This document shows positions 27,558 to 37,016 of a DNA stretch of 64,000 bases, one piece after another (the first letter of the stretch is position 1; every line of letters starts with the position of its first letter). The position numbers and the translations under genes are program-made. The notes beneath the pieces were generated by a model. The model saw only the letters and a list, made by a program, of their open reading frames with translations, did no database searches and had not been told where the DNA came from. The DNA is from Halostagnicola sp. A-GB9-2 (GTDB taxonomy: Archaea > Halobacteriota > Halobacteria > Halobacteriales > Natrialbaceae): assembly GCF_030068615.1 (NCBI RefSeq), contig NZ_JASJOC010000004.1:62001-126000 (forward strand), given 5' to 3'.

Positions 27558-29318
27558 ATGGCTCATAAAAAAGAGGAGTACAAGGAAGACTGCTACGGGG
27601 ACGAGGTTCGAGAGCACATCCTCGAGTTCGCCGAGCAGGGGTTCGAGTCGATTCCCGAAGATGAGTACGACAAGTGGTTCACCCGGTTCAAGTTCTGGGG
27701 GCTGTTCCACCAGCGCGACGGGCAGGAATCGTACTTCATGATGCGGTTGACGAACGCGAGCGGCGTTCTCGAACCCGGCCAACTCCGAGCGATCGGCGAG
27801 GTCGCTCGCGACTACGCGACCGGCCCGATCGAGAACCCGGAGTTCGGCAACGGCTTTCTCGACCTGACGACCCGACAGTCGGTCCAGCTCCACTGGATCG
27901 ACTTAGAGGAGGTCCCTGACGTCTGGGGTCACCTCGAGGCCGCGGGCGTCTCGAGCCGTTCCGCAGGCGGTGACACGATGCGAAACATCTCCGGCGGCGC
28001 ACTCGCGGGCAAGATCGACGAGTACGTCGATTCGCTGTCGCTGCTCGAGGAGTTCCAGGAGGAGTTGCGAGGAGACGACGCGCTGGCGAACATGCCCCGA
28101 AAGTTCAATATCAGCGCGACGGGGTCGAAAGACGGGAGCGCCCAGGATTCGCTCAACGACATCGGTTTCGAGGCGGCGCGCAAGGAGATCGACGGGGAGA
28201 CGGTCAAGGGATTCAACGTCCGCGTCGGCGGCGGCCTCGGTGGTCGCAAGCCCCGCGCGGCGACGCCCCTCGATATCTTCGTTACGCCCGAGAACGCCTA
28301 CGAGGTCGGCCGCGGGTTCGTGCAACTCTATCACGACTACGGCAACCGGACCACTCGAGCGAAGAACCGTTCCCGGTTTTTCGTTCAGGACTGGGGCGAG
28401 GAGAAGATCCGCGAGACGCTCCAAGAGGAGTACGTCGACTTCGAACTGAAAACCGCCGGCGAGGACTTCCGCGAGGAGTACACCTACAACGCGGGTCGAC
28501 CGCCGGGCGACGGCCGCGGGGACTACGTCGGCGTGGGCGACCAATCCGACGGGAAGAATTACGTCGGGCTGACGGTTCCGGTCGGCCGACTTCCCGCCGA
28601 AGACGCGATCGGCATCGCCGATCTGGCCGACGAGTACGGCTCCGGCGAAGTGCGTCTCACCCGCCGACAGAACTGTATCATCACGGACGTTCCCGACGAC
28701 GATCTCGAGGCGTTGCTCGAGGAGCCGTTGGTCTCGAAGTACCCGCCGGAACCGAGCGTCTTCGACCGCGGCGCGATGGCCTGTACTGGCACCGAGTTCT
28801 GCTCGATCGCGCTGACCGAGACGAAGGCGCGGATGGCCAAGATGCTCCGCTGGCTCAACGCTAACGTCGAGCTTCCCGACGACGTCGAACACATCCACAT
28901 GCACTACTCGGGTTGTACGGCCGACTGCGGACAGGCGATGACCGCGGATATCGGCCTGCAGGGCATGCGTGCACGCAAGGATGGAGAAATGGTCGAAGCC
29001 TTCGACATCGGCGTCGGCGGCGGCGTCGGCGAGGATCCATCGTTCGTCGAGTGGATCCAACAGCGCGTCCCGGCCGACGAGGCCCCGATGGCGATCAAAC
29101 GACTTCTCGAGGCCTTCGCGGCCCACCGATCGGAGGGACAGACGTTCCGCCAGTGGGTCGAGGCGACCGGCACCGAAGCGCTCGTCGAGTTCTGCGAGCC
29201 GGCAGAGTCGGACTTCGACGCGCCGTACATGGGCGATGGCAAACAGGCGTGGTATCCATTCGCGGACGGCGTCGCCGATTCGGAGAGCAAAAGCTCCGCC
29301 GCGCCGTCGGACGACTGA
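27558..29318 (+). CDS. nirA: Ferredoxin-dependent assimilatory nitrite reductase
   Basis: Predicted 586 residues. The two ferredoxin-like half domains include GLFHQRDGQESYFMMRL and TTRQSVQLHWIDLEEVP; siroheme/[4Fe-4S] ligands are Cys409, Cys415 (ACTGTEFCSIAL) and Cys453, Cys457 (SGCTADCGQAMTADIG). It reduces nitrite to ammonia with six electrons from ferredoxin. In haloarchaea this gene (also called nasD) normally accompanies nasA; here nasA lies 18 kb away. A sulfite reductase is the main alternative, but the N-terminal segment EHILEFAEQGFESIPEDE matches haloarchaeal nitrite reductases. Confidence 0.92.
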   Translation: MAHKKEEYKEDCYGDEVREHILEFAEQGFESIPEDEYDKWFTRFKFWGLFHQRDGQESYFMMRLTNASGVLEPGQLRAIGEVARDYATGPIENPEFGNGFLDLTTRQSVQLHWIDLEEVPDVWGHLEAAGVSSRSAGGDTMRNISGGALAGKIDEYVDSLSLLEEFQEELRGDDALANMPRKFNISATGSKDGSAQDSLNDIGFEAARKEIDGETVKGFNVRVGGGLGGRKPRAATPLDIFVTPENAYEVGRGFVQLYHDYGNRTTRAKNRSRFFVQDWGEEKIRETLQEEYVDFELKTAGEDFREEYTYNAGRPPGDGRGDYVGVGDQSDGKNYVGLTVPVGRLPAEDAIGIADLADEYGSGEVRLTRRQNCIITDVPDDDLEALLEEPLVSKYPPEPSVFDRGAMACTGTEFCSIALTETKARMAKMLRWLNANVELPDDVEHIHMHYSGCTADCGQAMTADIGLQGMRARKDGEMVEAFDIGVGGGVGEDPSFVEWIQQRVPADEAPMAIKRLLEAFAAHRSEGQTFRQWVEATGTEALVEFCEPAESDFDAPYMGDGKQAWYPFADGVADSESKSSAAPSDD

Positions 29319-29319
29319 G

Positions 29320-29463
29320 ATGACTCGAGACCGTCGCCACCCCGAACCCTCGATGGACGTGCTCGAGCAGACAGAGCGCGCCACACACGACGAGGAGCGG
29401 CGAGGGTGTGGCTCACGCCAACAACACGTTTCGATCGACGCAGCTCCCGAACTGTTCGAATAG
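29320..29463 (+). CDS. Small protein coupled to nitrite reductase, unknown function
   Basis: A 47-residue frame, MTRDRRHPEPSMDVLEQTER onward, starts one base after the nirA stop codon (TGA-G-ATG). That spacing suggests translational coupling and a role tied to nitrite reduction. It is charged, contains one Cys (RRGCGSRQQH), has no membrane segment and ends APELFE. No family is recognised. It could be a chance frame. Confidence 0.45.
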   Translation: MTRDRRHPEPSMDVLEQTERATHDEERRGCGSRQQHVSIDAAPELFE

Positions 29464-29570
29464 GCCGTTCCTGATCGAGGAGATGTTTGCTAGTCGCACG
29501 AGCTAATTTTGAACGAACGTCAATATACATTCGAGAGGACAGTTCTGAATGGGAACGGTTAGCGCCAGCG

Positions 29571-29603
29571 TTTGACATCCTCCCCGCGTAAACGGACGGG
29601 GGA
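29571..29603 (+). mobile_element. Orphan end of an IS200/IS605 (IS1341-like) element
   Basis: TTTGACATCCTCCCCG followed by CGTAAACGGACGGGGGA resembles the conserved hairpin end common to haloarchaeal IS200/IS605 elements, where CCTCCCCG pairs with CGGGG across a short loop. Here arms CCCCG (29582-29586) and CGGGG (29597-29601) pair. No tnpA or tnpB sequence is next to it, so it looks like a solo or decayed end. The resemblance is recalled, not aligned. Confidence 0.4.
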
Positions 29604-29685
29604 TTGTGTTCGAAACGGCATGTCGAAAAGGCAACAGCTACCGATGAAAGCCGCTGGATGCAAAAAATCCGAGAGTGGGGATATC

Positions 29686-30042
29686 CTATCGGTGCTCGCA
29701 CGTCCGCTCGTGGGCGTACTCGACGGCGTCCTCGAGCGAACCCGGCCCGTCGTAACTCGCGGAGAACAACTCCATGAACCGCCGAGCGATCTTCCCGCAA
29801 CGTTCGAAGGTGAGGACGGTTCTAACCGTCTCAGTCACCGAAAAATCGAGTCCCGGATAGCTGGTCGTCGTGAGCGTATACCCCGGATGATCCTCGCCGT
29901 CGAGCGACGCCGGGGCAACTTTGAGACGGAGGTCGCCTGATTCGTGGAGGTACGTTCGGTACTGCATCTCTCGGTCGGTGTCCGCCGGCGTGTAGCTCCT
30001 GTGTTCGTCTTCGTTCCAGTTTGGGGGAACCTCGATCTCCAT
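29686..30042 (-). CDS. Conserved-looking acidic cytosolic protein, unknown
   Basis: Predicted 118 residues starting MEIEVPPNWNEDEHRSYTPA. Beta-rich centre (LRLKVAPASLDGEDHPGYTLTTTSYPG) then helices (VLTFERCGKIARRFMELFSAS and LEDAVEYAHERTCEHR). Composition is typical of this genome and the frame has no strong overlapping competitor. No membrane segment or catalytic motif is evident. It stands between the nirA unit and larE and points toward the IS-like end. Confidence 0.65.
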   Translation of the reverse strand: MEIEVPPNWNEDEHRSYTPADTDREMQYRTYLHESGDLRLKVAPASLDGEDHPGYTLTTTSYPGLDFSVTETVRTVLTFERCGKIARRFMELFSASYDGPGSLEDAVEYAHERTCEHR

Positions 30043-30235
30043 TAGGTGTCTCTATTACCGGAAGGGATACGTTCGTGTCGTATTACGCAATATTCCCGGA
30101 CGTTAGTAGGATAATCGAACCTATGAGTGATTTTGCTGTTCGAACCAGTTTATATTTTGGACGAACGTCTCCCAAATATCGGTGAAGTCGAAGAATGCGC
30201 GTATCCGATCGGAGAAAGAGCCCGCTTCGGCCAGA

Positions 30236-31087
30236 TCACTCCTCGGCACTCGAGGGAGCGTCCTCGGCGACCGAGTCGTCGTTTTCGGGACTCACGCTTC
30301 CGGTTCTGTAGCCGTGTAAGTCGAGCGTTACGTGATCAAATCCGAGATCGGAAAGCGCGTCTCGAGCGGCCTCGACGAACGGTCGCTCGAGTGCGGTCTC
30401 GAGTTCGTCGGGAGCGACCTCGATGCGCGCGAGGCCGTCGTGATCGCGCACGCGGAACTGTTCGAAGCCCCAGTCCCGGAGGAGCGCCTCGGCCTGTTCA
30501 ACACGGGTGAGGCGCTCTTCGGTCACGGACAGCCCCGTCGGGATGCGAGAAGAGAGACAGGCCATCGAGGGCTTGTCGGCGACCGAGAGGTCGTAGCGCT
30601 CGGCGATCTCTCGAACCTCCGACTTCGTGATATCGTGGGCCAGTAGCGGCGAGGCGACGTCGAGTTCGTCGACCGCCTGCAGTCCGGGTCGGTGGCCCGC
30701 GCCCGGATCGTCCGCGTTGGTTCCGTCACAGACCGTCTCGATGTCGAGGCGTTTTGCCGTCTCGAGCATCTCGCCGAGTCGCATCGTCCGGCAGTGATAG
30801 CACCGATCGCCGTCGTTCTCGACGAACTCGTCGCTTTCGAGTTCGGAGAAGGAGACGGTTTCGTGGCGGATGCCGATCTCCTCGGCGACCCGTCTCGCGT
30901 CCTCGAGTTCCGCCTCCGGAAGCGTCTCGCTCTTTGCGGTGCAGGCGACGGCGTCCTCGCCGAGGGCGTCGTGAGCGATGGCTGCCACGGCGCTCGAGTC
31001 CACGCCGCCGGAAAACGCGACCAACACGCCGTCGCGGGTCGCGAGGTCGGCGCGAGCGGCCTCGAGTTTGGCCTCGACCGTTGTCAT
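30236..31087 (-). CDS. larE: LarE-type ATP-dependent sulfur transferase
   Basis: Predicted 283 residues from MTTVEAKLEAARADLATRDG. The PP-loop pyrophosphatase motif SGGVDSS is at residues 26-32, and the LarE signatures DGTNADDPGAGHRPGLQA, ASPLL and KPSMACLSSRIPTG follow. LarE sulfurates the P2CMN precursor of the nickel-pincer cofactor of lactate racemase. Cysteines 96 and 99 (CYHC) and 177 (MACLSS) could form a cluster site rather than a single sacrificial Cys. No larA, larB or larC is nearby, so cofactor use elsewhere, or another sulfur-transfer role, is open. Confidence 0.85.
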   Translation of the reverse strand: MTTVEAKLEAARADLATRDGVLVAFSGGVDSSAVAAIAHDALGEDAVACTAKSETLPEAELEDARRVAEEIGIRHETVSFSELESDEFVENDGDRCYHCRTMRLGEMLETAKRLDIETVCDGTNADDPGAGHRPGLQAVDELDVASPLLAHDITKSEVREIAERYDLSVADKPSMACLSSRIPTGLSVTEERLTRVEQAEALLRDWGFEQFRVRDHDGLARIEVAPDELETALERPFVEAARDALSDLGFDHVTLDLHGYRTGSVSPENDDSVAEDAPSSAEE

Positions 31088-31207
31088 GCTCGGCCGTTCG
31101 TCCCGGATAGACAAAAGGACGTTGTCACTCCTGTCCCGACCCGACACTCAGTAATCACACCATTCCTACGATAGCTTTACGGGGACGAACGGAATAACGA
31201 GAGCGCA

Positions 31208-31738
31208 ATGGCCTTCGGCTCCACGCCGGACTGGTTTCACTTGAGCGACGACCACGACATCATCTGGGAGAGCCGACCGCATCCGATCGCGATGGGGACC
31301 GGCCTTCCGGTCGGCGTCATCGTCACGCTCGTCGGAATCCTCATCGTCGGGTGGAGTACGACGACCGAGAATACCATCTTCCTGGCGGTCGGATTCGTGT
31401 TCGCACTCGCGGGGGTCTCGCTCGTCCTCGTTCGATACCTGGTCTGGACGAACACCCGATACGTGATCACCACCGCCGAACTCTACAAGAAACACGGTGT
31501 CGTCTCGAGAGACGTGACCCAGTTTCGACTCAATCGGGTCCAAAACACCAGCCTCGAGCAGGACGCCGTCGGGCGGGTGCTGGGGTACGGGAACTTGACG
31601 GTCTACACCGCCGGCTCGGGGGATCCGGAGCTCACGTTCGAACGCGTCCCTAGACCCGAACAGGCCAGCAGCCTGTTGAGCGACCAGCTCGAGAACGTCT
31701 CCGGACGAGAGGCGTCGAACCGCCAGGATCGCGTTTGA
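31208..31738 (+). CDS. PH-domain (bPH2/YdbS-like) membrane protein
   Basis: Predicted 176 residues. Starts with ESRPHPIAMGTG, the short motif before the first of two adjacent membrane helices (GLPVGVIVTLVGILIVGW and IFLAVGFVFALAGVSLVLV). After YLVWTNTRYVITTAELYKKHGV comes a bacterial-type PH domain with RVQNTSLEQDAVGRVLGYG and VYTAGSGDPELTFERV. Function in archaea is not known. It is divergent from larE. Confidence 0.85.
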   Translation: MAFGSTPDWFHLSDDHDIIWESRPHPIAMGTGLPVGVIVTLVGILIVGWSTTTENTIFLAVGFVFALAGVSLVLVRYLVWTNTRYVITTAELYKKHGVVSRDVTQFRLNRVQNTSLEQDAVGRVLGYGNLTVYTAGSGDPELTFERVPRPEQASSLLSDQLENVSGREASNRQDRV

Positions 31739-31952
31739 GCGGCACCTACCGACCCGACCGTCGCTTCCGTCGCTTCGTGAGAACTGGTTTCGAGTCGTGC
31801 ACGGTTGGCGTCGAGGGGACGGAGAGCTATGATATGGTCACATTATCGATCCCGTACGTGTTCGTCTCGAGTAACGGAGCTCCGAGAGCGGCGGAGAATT
31901 TCCGAGGCCGCGAAGGAAACGCCTTTCACCCACCACTTCCCGTTTTCGAACG

Positions 31953-34295
31953 ATGGAGGTCGCCGAGGTTCTGCCGGAGTTCGCCGACGCCTTCGCGTTC
32001 GAGGAGTTCAACCGGATGCAACGCGAGGCCCTTCCCGCGTTGCTTGAGCGCGAGGAGAACGTGGTTGCGAGCGCGCCGACCGCGTCGGGCAAGACCGCGC
32101 TCGCGGAACTGGCGATTTGTAAGTCGCTCGCTGACGGCGGCACGGCGCTGTTTATCGCCCCGATGCGAGCGCTAACGAACGAAAAGGAAGACGATTGGGA
32201 TCGATTCGAGGAGTTAGATTACTCGGTGTACGTCGTCACGGGCGAGCGCGATCTGAACCCGCGACGCGCCCGCCGCGCCGATATCCTCGTGATGACCCCC
32301 GAAAAGCTCGACTCGGCGACCCGGAAACACGACTCGAGACGCTACGACTTCGTCACGGACATCGACGTCTGCGTGATCGACGAAGTTCACCTGCTCGACG
32401 CCGACAGACGGGGGTCGGTGCTCGAGGTGACGATTTCACGACTCCGCCGGCTCTGTGATCCTCGAATCGTCGCGCTTTCGGCGACGATGCCGAACGTCGA
32501 CGACGTGGCGGCGTGGCTCGACGCGAGCGCGGAGACGACGTTCGAGTTCGACGAGGAGTACCGCCCCGTCGACCTCAACGCGGGCGTCAAGACCTACACG
32601 CACGGCGAGAACGCCTTCGCGGATAAGTACCGACGGCTGTACCGGGCACTCGACCTCGCTGAACCCCACCTTCGGGAGGACGGCCAGGCGTTGGTATTCG
32701 TCTCCTCCCGTCAGGACACGGTTCGAGCGGCCGAAAAAGCCAGGGACGAAATCGCCGAGCGCGACGTGCCAATGGGGGCCCGCGGGAACTACGATTTTCA
32801 CACTGACGCACAGGAACTTGAGAACGACACGCTCAGAAAATCCGTCCTCGACGGCGTGGCGTTCCACCACGCAGGGCTCTCGAAGAACGACCGCGATCTG
32901 GTCGAGGAATGGTTCAAAGAGGGGATCGTCGAACTGCTGTTCTCAACCTCGACGCTCGCCTGGGGCGTGAACCTGCCCGCGCGCTGTGTCGTGATTCGGG
33001 ATACGAAACTCCACGACCCGCTCGAGGGCGAGGTCGATATGAGCCCGCTCGACGTGCTCCAGATGCTCGGACGCGCGGGTCGGCCGGGCTACGACGACGT
33101 GGGGTACGGCTGGGTCGTCTGTGACGCGTCGGAGGCCGACAAGTACAGACAGCTCCTCAAAGACGGCAAAGAGATCGAATCCAGACTCGCCGAAAGCCTC
33201 GAGACCCACCTCAACGCCGAGATCGCGATGGGAACGATCACGGATCTCGAGGACGTGATGGACTGGCTCGAGACGACGTTTTACTACGTTCGGGGCCAGT
33301 CCAGACCCGAGGCGTACGACTTTCCGAACCTCCGACAGCGTGTTCGGGACTGCCTCGAGCGGCTGGTCGAGCGCGGATTCGTCGAGACGGGCGAGGACCT
33401 CTCGATCGAGGCGACGGCGCGGGGCGTGCTCGCCTCGAAGTACTACCTGCGACTCGAGACGGCGGCCAGGTTCGCCTCGCTGACCGAGCGCGAGGAAATC
33501 GAGACCGCGGATATCCTCGAGACCGTCGCCGGTGCCGTCGAGTTCGATTCGGTCTCGGCTCGCCAGTCCGAACGCGACGCGATCAACGCCGTGTTGGTCG
33601 GCCAGCAAACCGACGATCTCGAGGCCGGCCAGCGTAAGGTGCTCGCAATTTTGCGGGGGGCCGCGACCGGTAGCACGCCGAGCGAGCTACGGAGCGACGC
33701 CTGGGTCATCCGCCGAAACGCGACAAGATTGATTTCGGCCCTGCAAGCGTTCCTCGAGCGGTTTTCCGGCCCACACGAGGCAAACCTGGCGAAACAGGTC
33801 GAGGCCCGGATCGAAAACGGGGTCGCCGAGGACGCGGTCGGGCTGACGGCCATCGACGGCGTTGGCCCCGGCCGCGCGAGCAAACTCGCCAAGGAGGGCA
33901 AATCGACGCCCGGCGACATCGTCGAAAGCGGAATCGACGGACTCGTTTCTGCCGGCCTCTCGGAGGGCGTCGCCGAACGGGTCTATGAGGGGGCCCAGTC
34001 GCTCCCCGCGGTCGAACTCGAGTGGGGGCGATTCCCCGACGAAATTGCGACCGGCGAGAACGAGGCCCACGAAGTGACGGTTCGCAACGTCGGCGAGCCC
34101 GCACAGGCGGGTATTCGCGTAACCGTTAATGGGGTCGAGATGACGAGTACGAGCACGTATCTCCGAGGCGAGAAAGCGGTCCCGGTCGGGGTCTTCGGTG
34201 CGAACGCGGACGAACTCAAATTTGCCGTCAGCGTGGCGTTTCCTGAACTCCCGCTCGTGCCACAGGAGCAGACGAAGACTGTCGATATCGTGTAG
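31953..34295 (+). CDS. hel308: Hel308-type superfamily 2 DNA helicase
   Basis: Predicted 780 residues. A Q-motif (FNRMQREALP), Walker A (APTASGKT, about 41-48), DEVH box (143-146), SAT motif (VALSATMP), GVNLPAR and QMLGRAGRPGYDD of motifs IV-VI, a winged-helix region and a helix-hairpin-helix (AIDGVGPGRASKLAKEG, about 630-680) are all present. Hel308 unwinds lagging strands at stalled forks and displaces proteins. Beyond the usual helical C-terminus there is a 90-residue beta-rich tail from about 688. The KH-domain gene follows on the same strand. Confidence 0.93.
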   Translation: MEVAEVLPEFADAFAFEEFNRMQREALPALLEREENVVASAPTASGKTALAELAICKSLADGGTALFIAPMRALTNEKEDDWDRFEELDYSVYVVTGERDLNPRRARRADILVMTPEKLDSATRKHDSRRYDFVTDIDVCVIDEVHLLDADRRGSVLEVTISRLRRLCDPRIVALSATMPNVDDVAAWLDASAETTFEFDEEYRPVDLNAGVKTYTHGENAFADKYRRLYRALDLAEPHLREDGQALVFVSSRQDTVRAAEKARDEIAERDVPMGARGNYDFHTDAQELENDTLRKSVLDGVAFHHAGLSKNDRDLVEEWFKEGIVELLFSTSTLAWGVNLPARCVVIRDTKLHDPLEGEVDMSPLDVLQMLGRAGRPGYDDVGYGWVVCDASEADKYRQLLKDGKEIESRLAESLETHLNAEIAMGTITDLEDVMDWLETTFYYVRGQSRPEAYDFPNLRQRVRDCLERLVERGFVETGEDLSIEATARGVLASKYYLRLETAARFASLTEREEIETADILETVAGAVEFDSVSARQSERDAINAVLVGQQTDDLEAGQRKVLAILRGAATGSTPSELRSDAWVIRRNATRLISALQAFLERFSGPHEANLAKQVEARIENGVAEDAVGLTAIDGVGPGRASKLAKEGKSTPGDIVESGIDGLVSAGLSEGVAERVYEGAQSLPAVELEWGRFPDEIATGENEAHEVTVRNVGEPAQAGIRVTVNGVEMTSTSTYLRGEKAVPVGVFGANADELKFAVSVAFPELPLVPQEQTKTVDIV

Positions 34296-34410
34296 GTCAC
34301 CGTCGTTCGGTACCCGTTTTTGATTCCGTTAGATGGCGTCTCGAGAAGCGTGGGGACGACCTGCGCACGCGGTCCAAGCCCTTTTGCTGTCTCGGCCAGT
34401 ATTGGCACAT

Positions 34411-34968
34411 ATGCAGCACGTGAAGATTCCGCAGGACCGTATCGGCGTTCTCATCGGAGAGGGAGGCGAGACGATGCGACGAATCGAAGCGGAGGCCGAA
34501 GTGCGACTGGATATCGACTCCGAGAACGGCTCGGTCGCCGTCGAAACCGTCGGCGATCCGGTCAAGGGACTCAAAGGACCGGAAATCGTTCGCGCGATAG
34601 GGCGCGGGTTCCCGCCGGAAGACGCACTTCGATTGCTCGACAACGAGATGATGCTGTTCGACATCGTCGACATCGACACCGCCTCGCGTAACAAAAACGA
34701 TATGAAACGCAAGAAAGGGCGGCTGATCGGCGAAGGCGGCCGAACTCGAGAGCTGATGGAAGAACTCTCGGGGGCTTCGGTCGTGATTTACGGCTCGACG
34801 CTGGGTATCATCGGTACACCGCCGGAAGTCGATGCCGTCAGGACCGCAGCCGAGATGCTGCTCGACGGCGCACCCCACGGCGCGGTCTACTCGTTCCTCG
34901 AGGAGCGACACAACGAGATGAAACATCAGGGAATGCAGTATCACGAGTATCCCGGCGGTAAATCCTAA
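34411..34968 (+). CDS. KH-domain RNA-binding protein, archaeal Pno1/Dim2-like
   Basis: Predicted 185 residues from MQHVKIPQDRIGVLIGEGGE. Two KH domains are seen: the first with GVLIGEGG, the second with KGRLIGEGGRTRELMEELSG. The C-terminal YSFLEERHNEMKHQGMQYHE is typical of archaeal relatives of Pno1/Dim2, which help 16S rRNA maturation by guiding Nob1 or Rio. ATG 34411 aligns with the family; a basic upstream frame to 34333 is discarded. It follows hel308 by 115 bases, probably as its own unit. Confidence 0.92.
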   Translation: MQHVKIPQDRIGVLIGEGGETMRRIEAEAEVRLDIDSENGSVAVETVGDPVKGLKGPEIVRAIGRGFPPEDALRLLDNEMMLFDIVDIDTASRNKNDMKRKKGRLIGEGGRTRELMEELSGASVVIYGSTLGIIGTPPEVDAVRTAAEMLLDGAPHGAVYSFLEERHNEMKHQGMQYHEYPGGKS

Positions 34969-35320
34969 GGGAGATTGTCCACCGGTTTTAGAGGAGGCCA
35001 TCGGATATCGAACGTGGCCTATCAACGCTAACTCGCTCCACCGGATTCGCGGTTCGATTCTTGCTGCCGGTTCGCTGCACAACTCCTTTGTCACGGATCT
35101 TGATTCACCCGGACCGATGCAACTGACCGTTGGACAGGGCGTTAGCCAATGTAAATATCCACCGTCGTAGCAACCCGTGCGTTCTCACGCACTGCAAACG
35201 TATTATAAATACCCATCCAGCCGATATCACGAAAACACCCGACTCAAGCTATATTGGGGGAAGCCATTTGTCCAATAGGGAAAGGTTTATATAGAATAGC
35301 AAACAATCCTTCGTTTGACT
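34969..35320. other. Promoter region of the thermosome gene, no gene seen
   Basis: About 350 bases. TATA-like words occur at 35208-35218 (TATTATAAATA) and 35286-35293. A T-arm-like GGTTCGATTC near 35051-35060 does not extend into a tRNA. No coding frame with haloarchaeal composition is found. Confidence 0.5.
35286..35293 (+). promoter_or_regulatory. TATA box of the thermosome gene
   Basis: TTTATATA, preceded by AAAGG (a purine-rich BRE-like stretch), lies 28-35 bases before ATG 35321. This is the best TATA match in the window and suits a strongly expressed chaperonin. The transcript would have a very short or no leader. Confidence 0.6.
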
Positions 35321-37015
35321 ATGGCACAACAGCAAATGGGCAATCAGCCCCTCATCGTACTTTCCGAGGACAGCCAGCGAACCTCCGGGAAAGACGCACA
35401 ATCGATGAACATCACGGCCGGGAAAGCCGTCGCGGAATCGGTCCGGACGACGCTCGGCCCGAAAGGGATGGACAAGATGCTCGTCGACTCGACGGGCTCG
35501 GTCGTCGTCACGAACGACGGCGTCACCATCCTCTCGGAGATGGAAATCGACCACCCGGCGGCCAACATGATCGTCGAGGTCGCCCAGACGCAGGAAGACG
35601 AAGTCGGCGACGGTACCACCTCCGCCGTCGTCGTCTCCGGTGAACTCCTCAAGCGTGCCGAGGAACTCCTCGACCAGGATATCCACGCGACCACACTCGC
35701 ACAGGGATACCGACAGGCCGCCGAGGTCGCCACGGACGCCCTCGAGGACATCGCCATCGAAGTCGGCGAGGACGACACCGAGGTCCTCGAGCAGATCGCC
35801 TCAACGGCGATGACCGGCAAAGGTGCGGAGAACGCTCGAGAGCTGCTCTCCGAACTCGTCGTCCGAGCAGTCCAGACGGTCGCCGACGACGACGGAATCG
35901 ACACGGACAACGTCAAAGTCGAGAAGGTCGTCGGCGGCTCGATCGAGAATTCCGAGCTCGTCGAGGGCGTCATCGTCGACAAGGAGCGCGTCTCCGAGAA
36001 CATGCCGTACTTCGCAGAGGACGCCAACGTCGCGATCGTCAACGGTGCCCTCGAGGTCAAAGAGACCGAGATCGACGCCGAAGTCAACGTCACCGATCCC
36101 GACCAGCTCCAGGAGTTCATGGAACAAGAGGAGGCCCAGCTCCAGGAGATGGCAGACAAGCTGGCAGACGTCGGCGCGGACGTCGTCTTCGTCGACGGCG
36201 GCATCGACGACATGGCCCAGCATTACCTCGCACAGGAGGGCATCATCGCCGTCCGTCGCGTCAAATCCAGTGACGCGAGCCGACTCGCCCGATCGACGGG
36301 CGCTCGCCCGGTTTCGACAGTCGACGACATCACCGAGGACGACCTCGGCTTCGCCGGCAGCGTCGCACAGAAAGACATCGCCGGCGACCAGCGCATCTTC
36401 GTCGAGGACGTCGAAGACGCCAAAGCTGTCACCCTGATTCTCCGCGGTGGCACCGAACACGTCATCGACGAAGTCGACCGCGCGATCGAAGACTCGCTCG
36501 GCGTCGTCCGAACGACCGTCGAAGACGGACAGGTCGTCGCCGGCGGTGGCGCACCCGAAATCGAACTCTCGCTGGCACTGCGCGACCACGCCGACTCCGT
36601 CGGCGGCCGCGAACAGCTGGCTATCGAAGCCTTCGCGGACGCCCTCGAAGTCATCCCACGCACGCTGGCCGAAAACGCTGGACTCGACCCCATCGACTCG
36701 CTCGTCGAACTGCGAAGCGCCCACGACGGCGGCGACACGGCCGCCGGACTCGACGCCTACACCGGCGACACCATCGACATGGACGCCGAGGGCGTCTACG
36801 AGCCGCTTCGCGTGAAGAGCCAGGCGATCGAATCGGCAACCGAAGCCGCAGTCATGCTGCTTCGCATCGACGACGTCATCGCCGCCGGCGAGCTGAAAGG
36901 CGGCGCACCGGACGACGACGACGGCGACGACATGCCAGCAGGCGGCCCAGGCGGCCCAGGCGGCATGGGCGGTGGCATGGGCGGCATGGGCGGTGGCATG
37001 GGCGGCATGATGTAA
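35321..37015 (+). CDS. ths: Thermosome (group II chaperonin) subunit
   Basis: Predicted 564 residues starting [20 protein letters not shown]. Conserved nucleotide-binding and hydrolysis motifs are [24 protein letters not shown], the catalytic GDGTTSAVV and [13 protein letters not shown]. The C-terminus is a repeat of GGM/GGMGG units (last 24 residues), the flexible tail inside the chamber. It folds proteins in an ATP-driven double ring. Haloarchaea usually have two or three paralogues, so this could be Ths alpha or beta. It is monocistronic, followed by a run of repeated hairpins. Confidence 0.95.
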   Translation: MAQQQMGNQPLIVLSEDSQRTSGKDAQSMNITAGKAVAESVRTTLGPKGMDKMLVDSTGSVVVTNDGVTILSEMEIDHPAANMIVEVAQTQEDEVGDGTTSAVVVSGELLKRAEELLDQDIHATTLAQGYRQAAEVATDALEDIAIEVGEDDTEVLEQIASTAMTGKGAENARELLSELVVRAVQTVADDDGIDTDNVKVEKVVGGSIENSELVEGVIVDKERVSENMPYFAEDANVAIVNGALEVKETEIDAEVNVTDPDQLQEFMEQEEAQLQEMADKLADVGADVVFVDGGIDDMAQHYLAQEGIIAVRRVKSSDASRLARSTGARPVSTVDDITEDDLGFAGSVAQKDIAGDQRIFVEDVEDAKAVTLILRGGTEHVIDEVDRAIEDSLGVVRTTVEDGQVVAGGGAPEIELSLALRDHADSVGGREQLAIEAFADALEVIPRTLAENAGLDPIDSLVELRSAHDGGDTAAGLDAYTGDTIDMDAEGVYEPLRVKSQAIESATEAAVMLLRIDDVIAAGELKGGAPDDDDGDDMPAGGPGGPGGMGGGMGGMGGGMGGMM

Positions 37016-37016
37016 G

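Noticed and set aside
35041-35065. T-arm-like GGTTCGATTC resembling a tRNA
   Set aside because: The flanking five-base stems do not pair, and no acceptor, D or anticodon arm is found.
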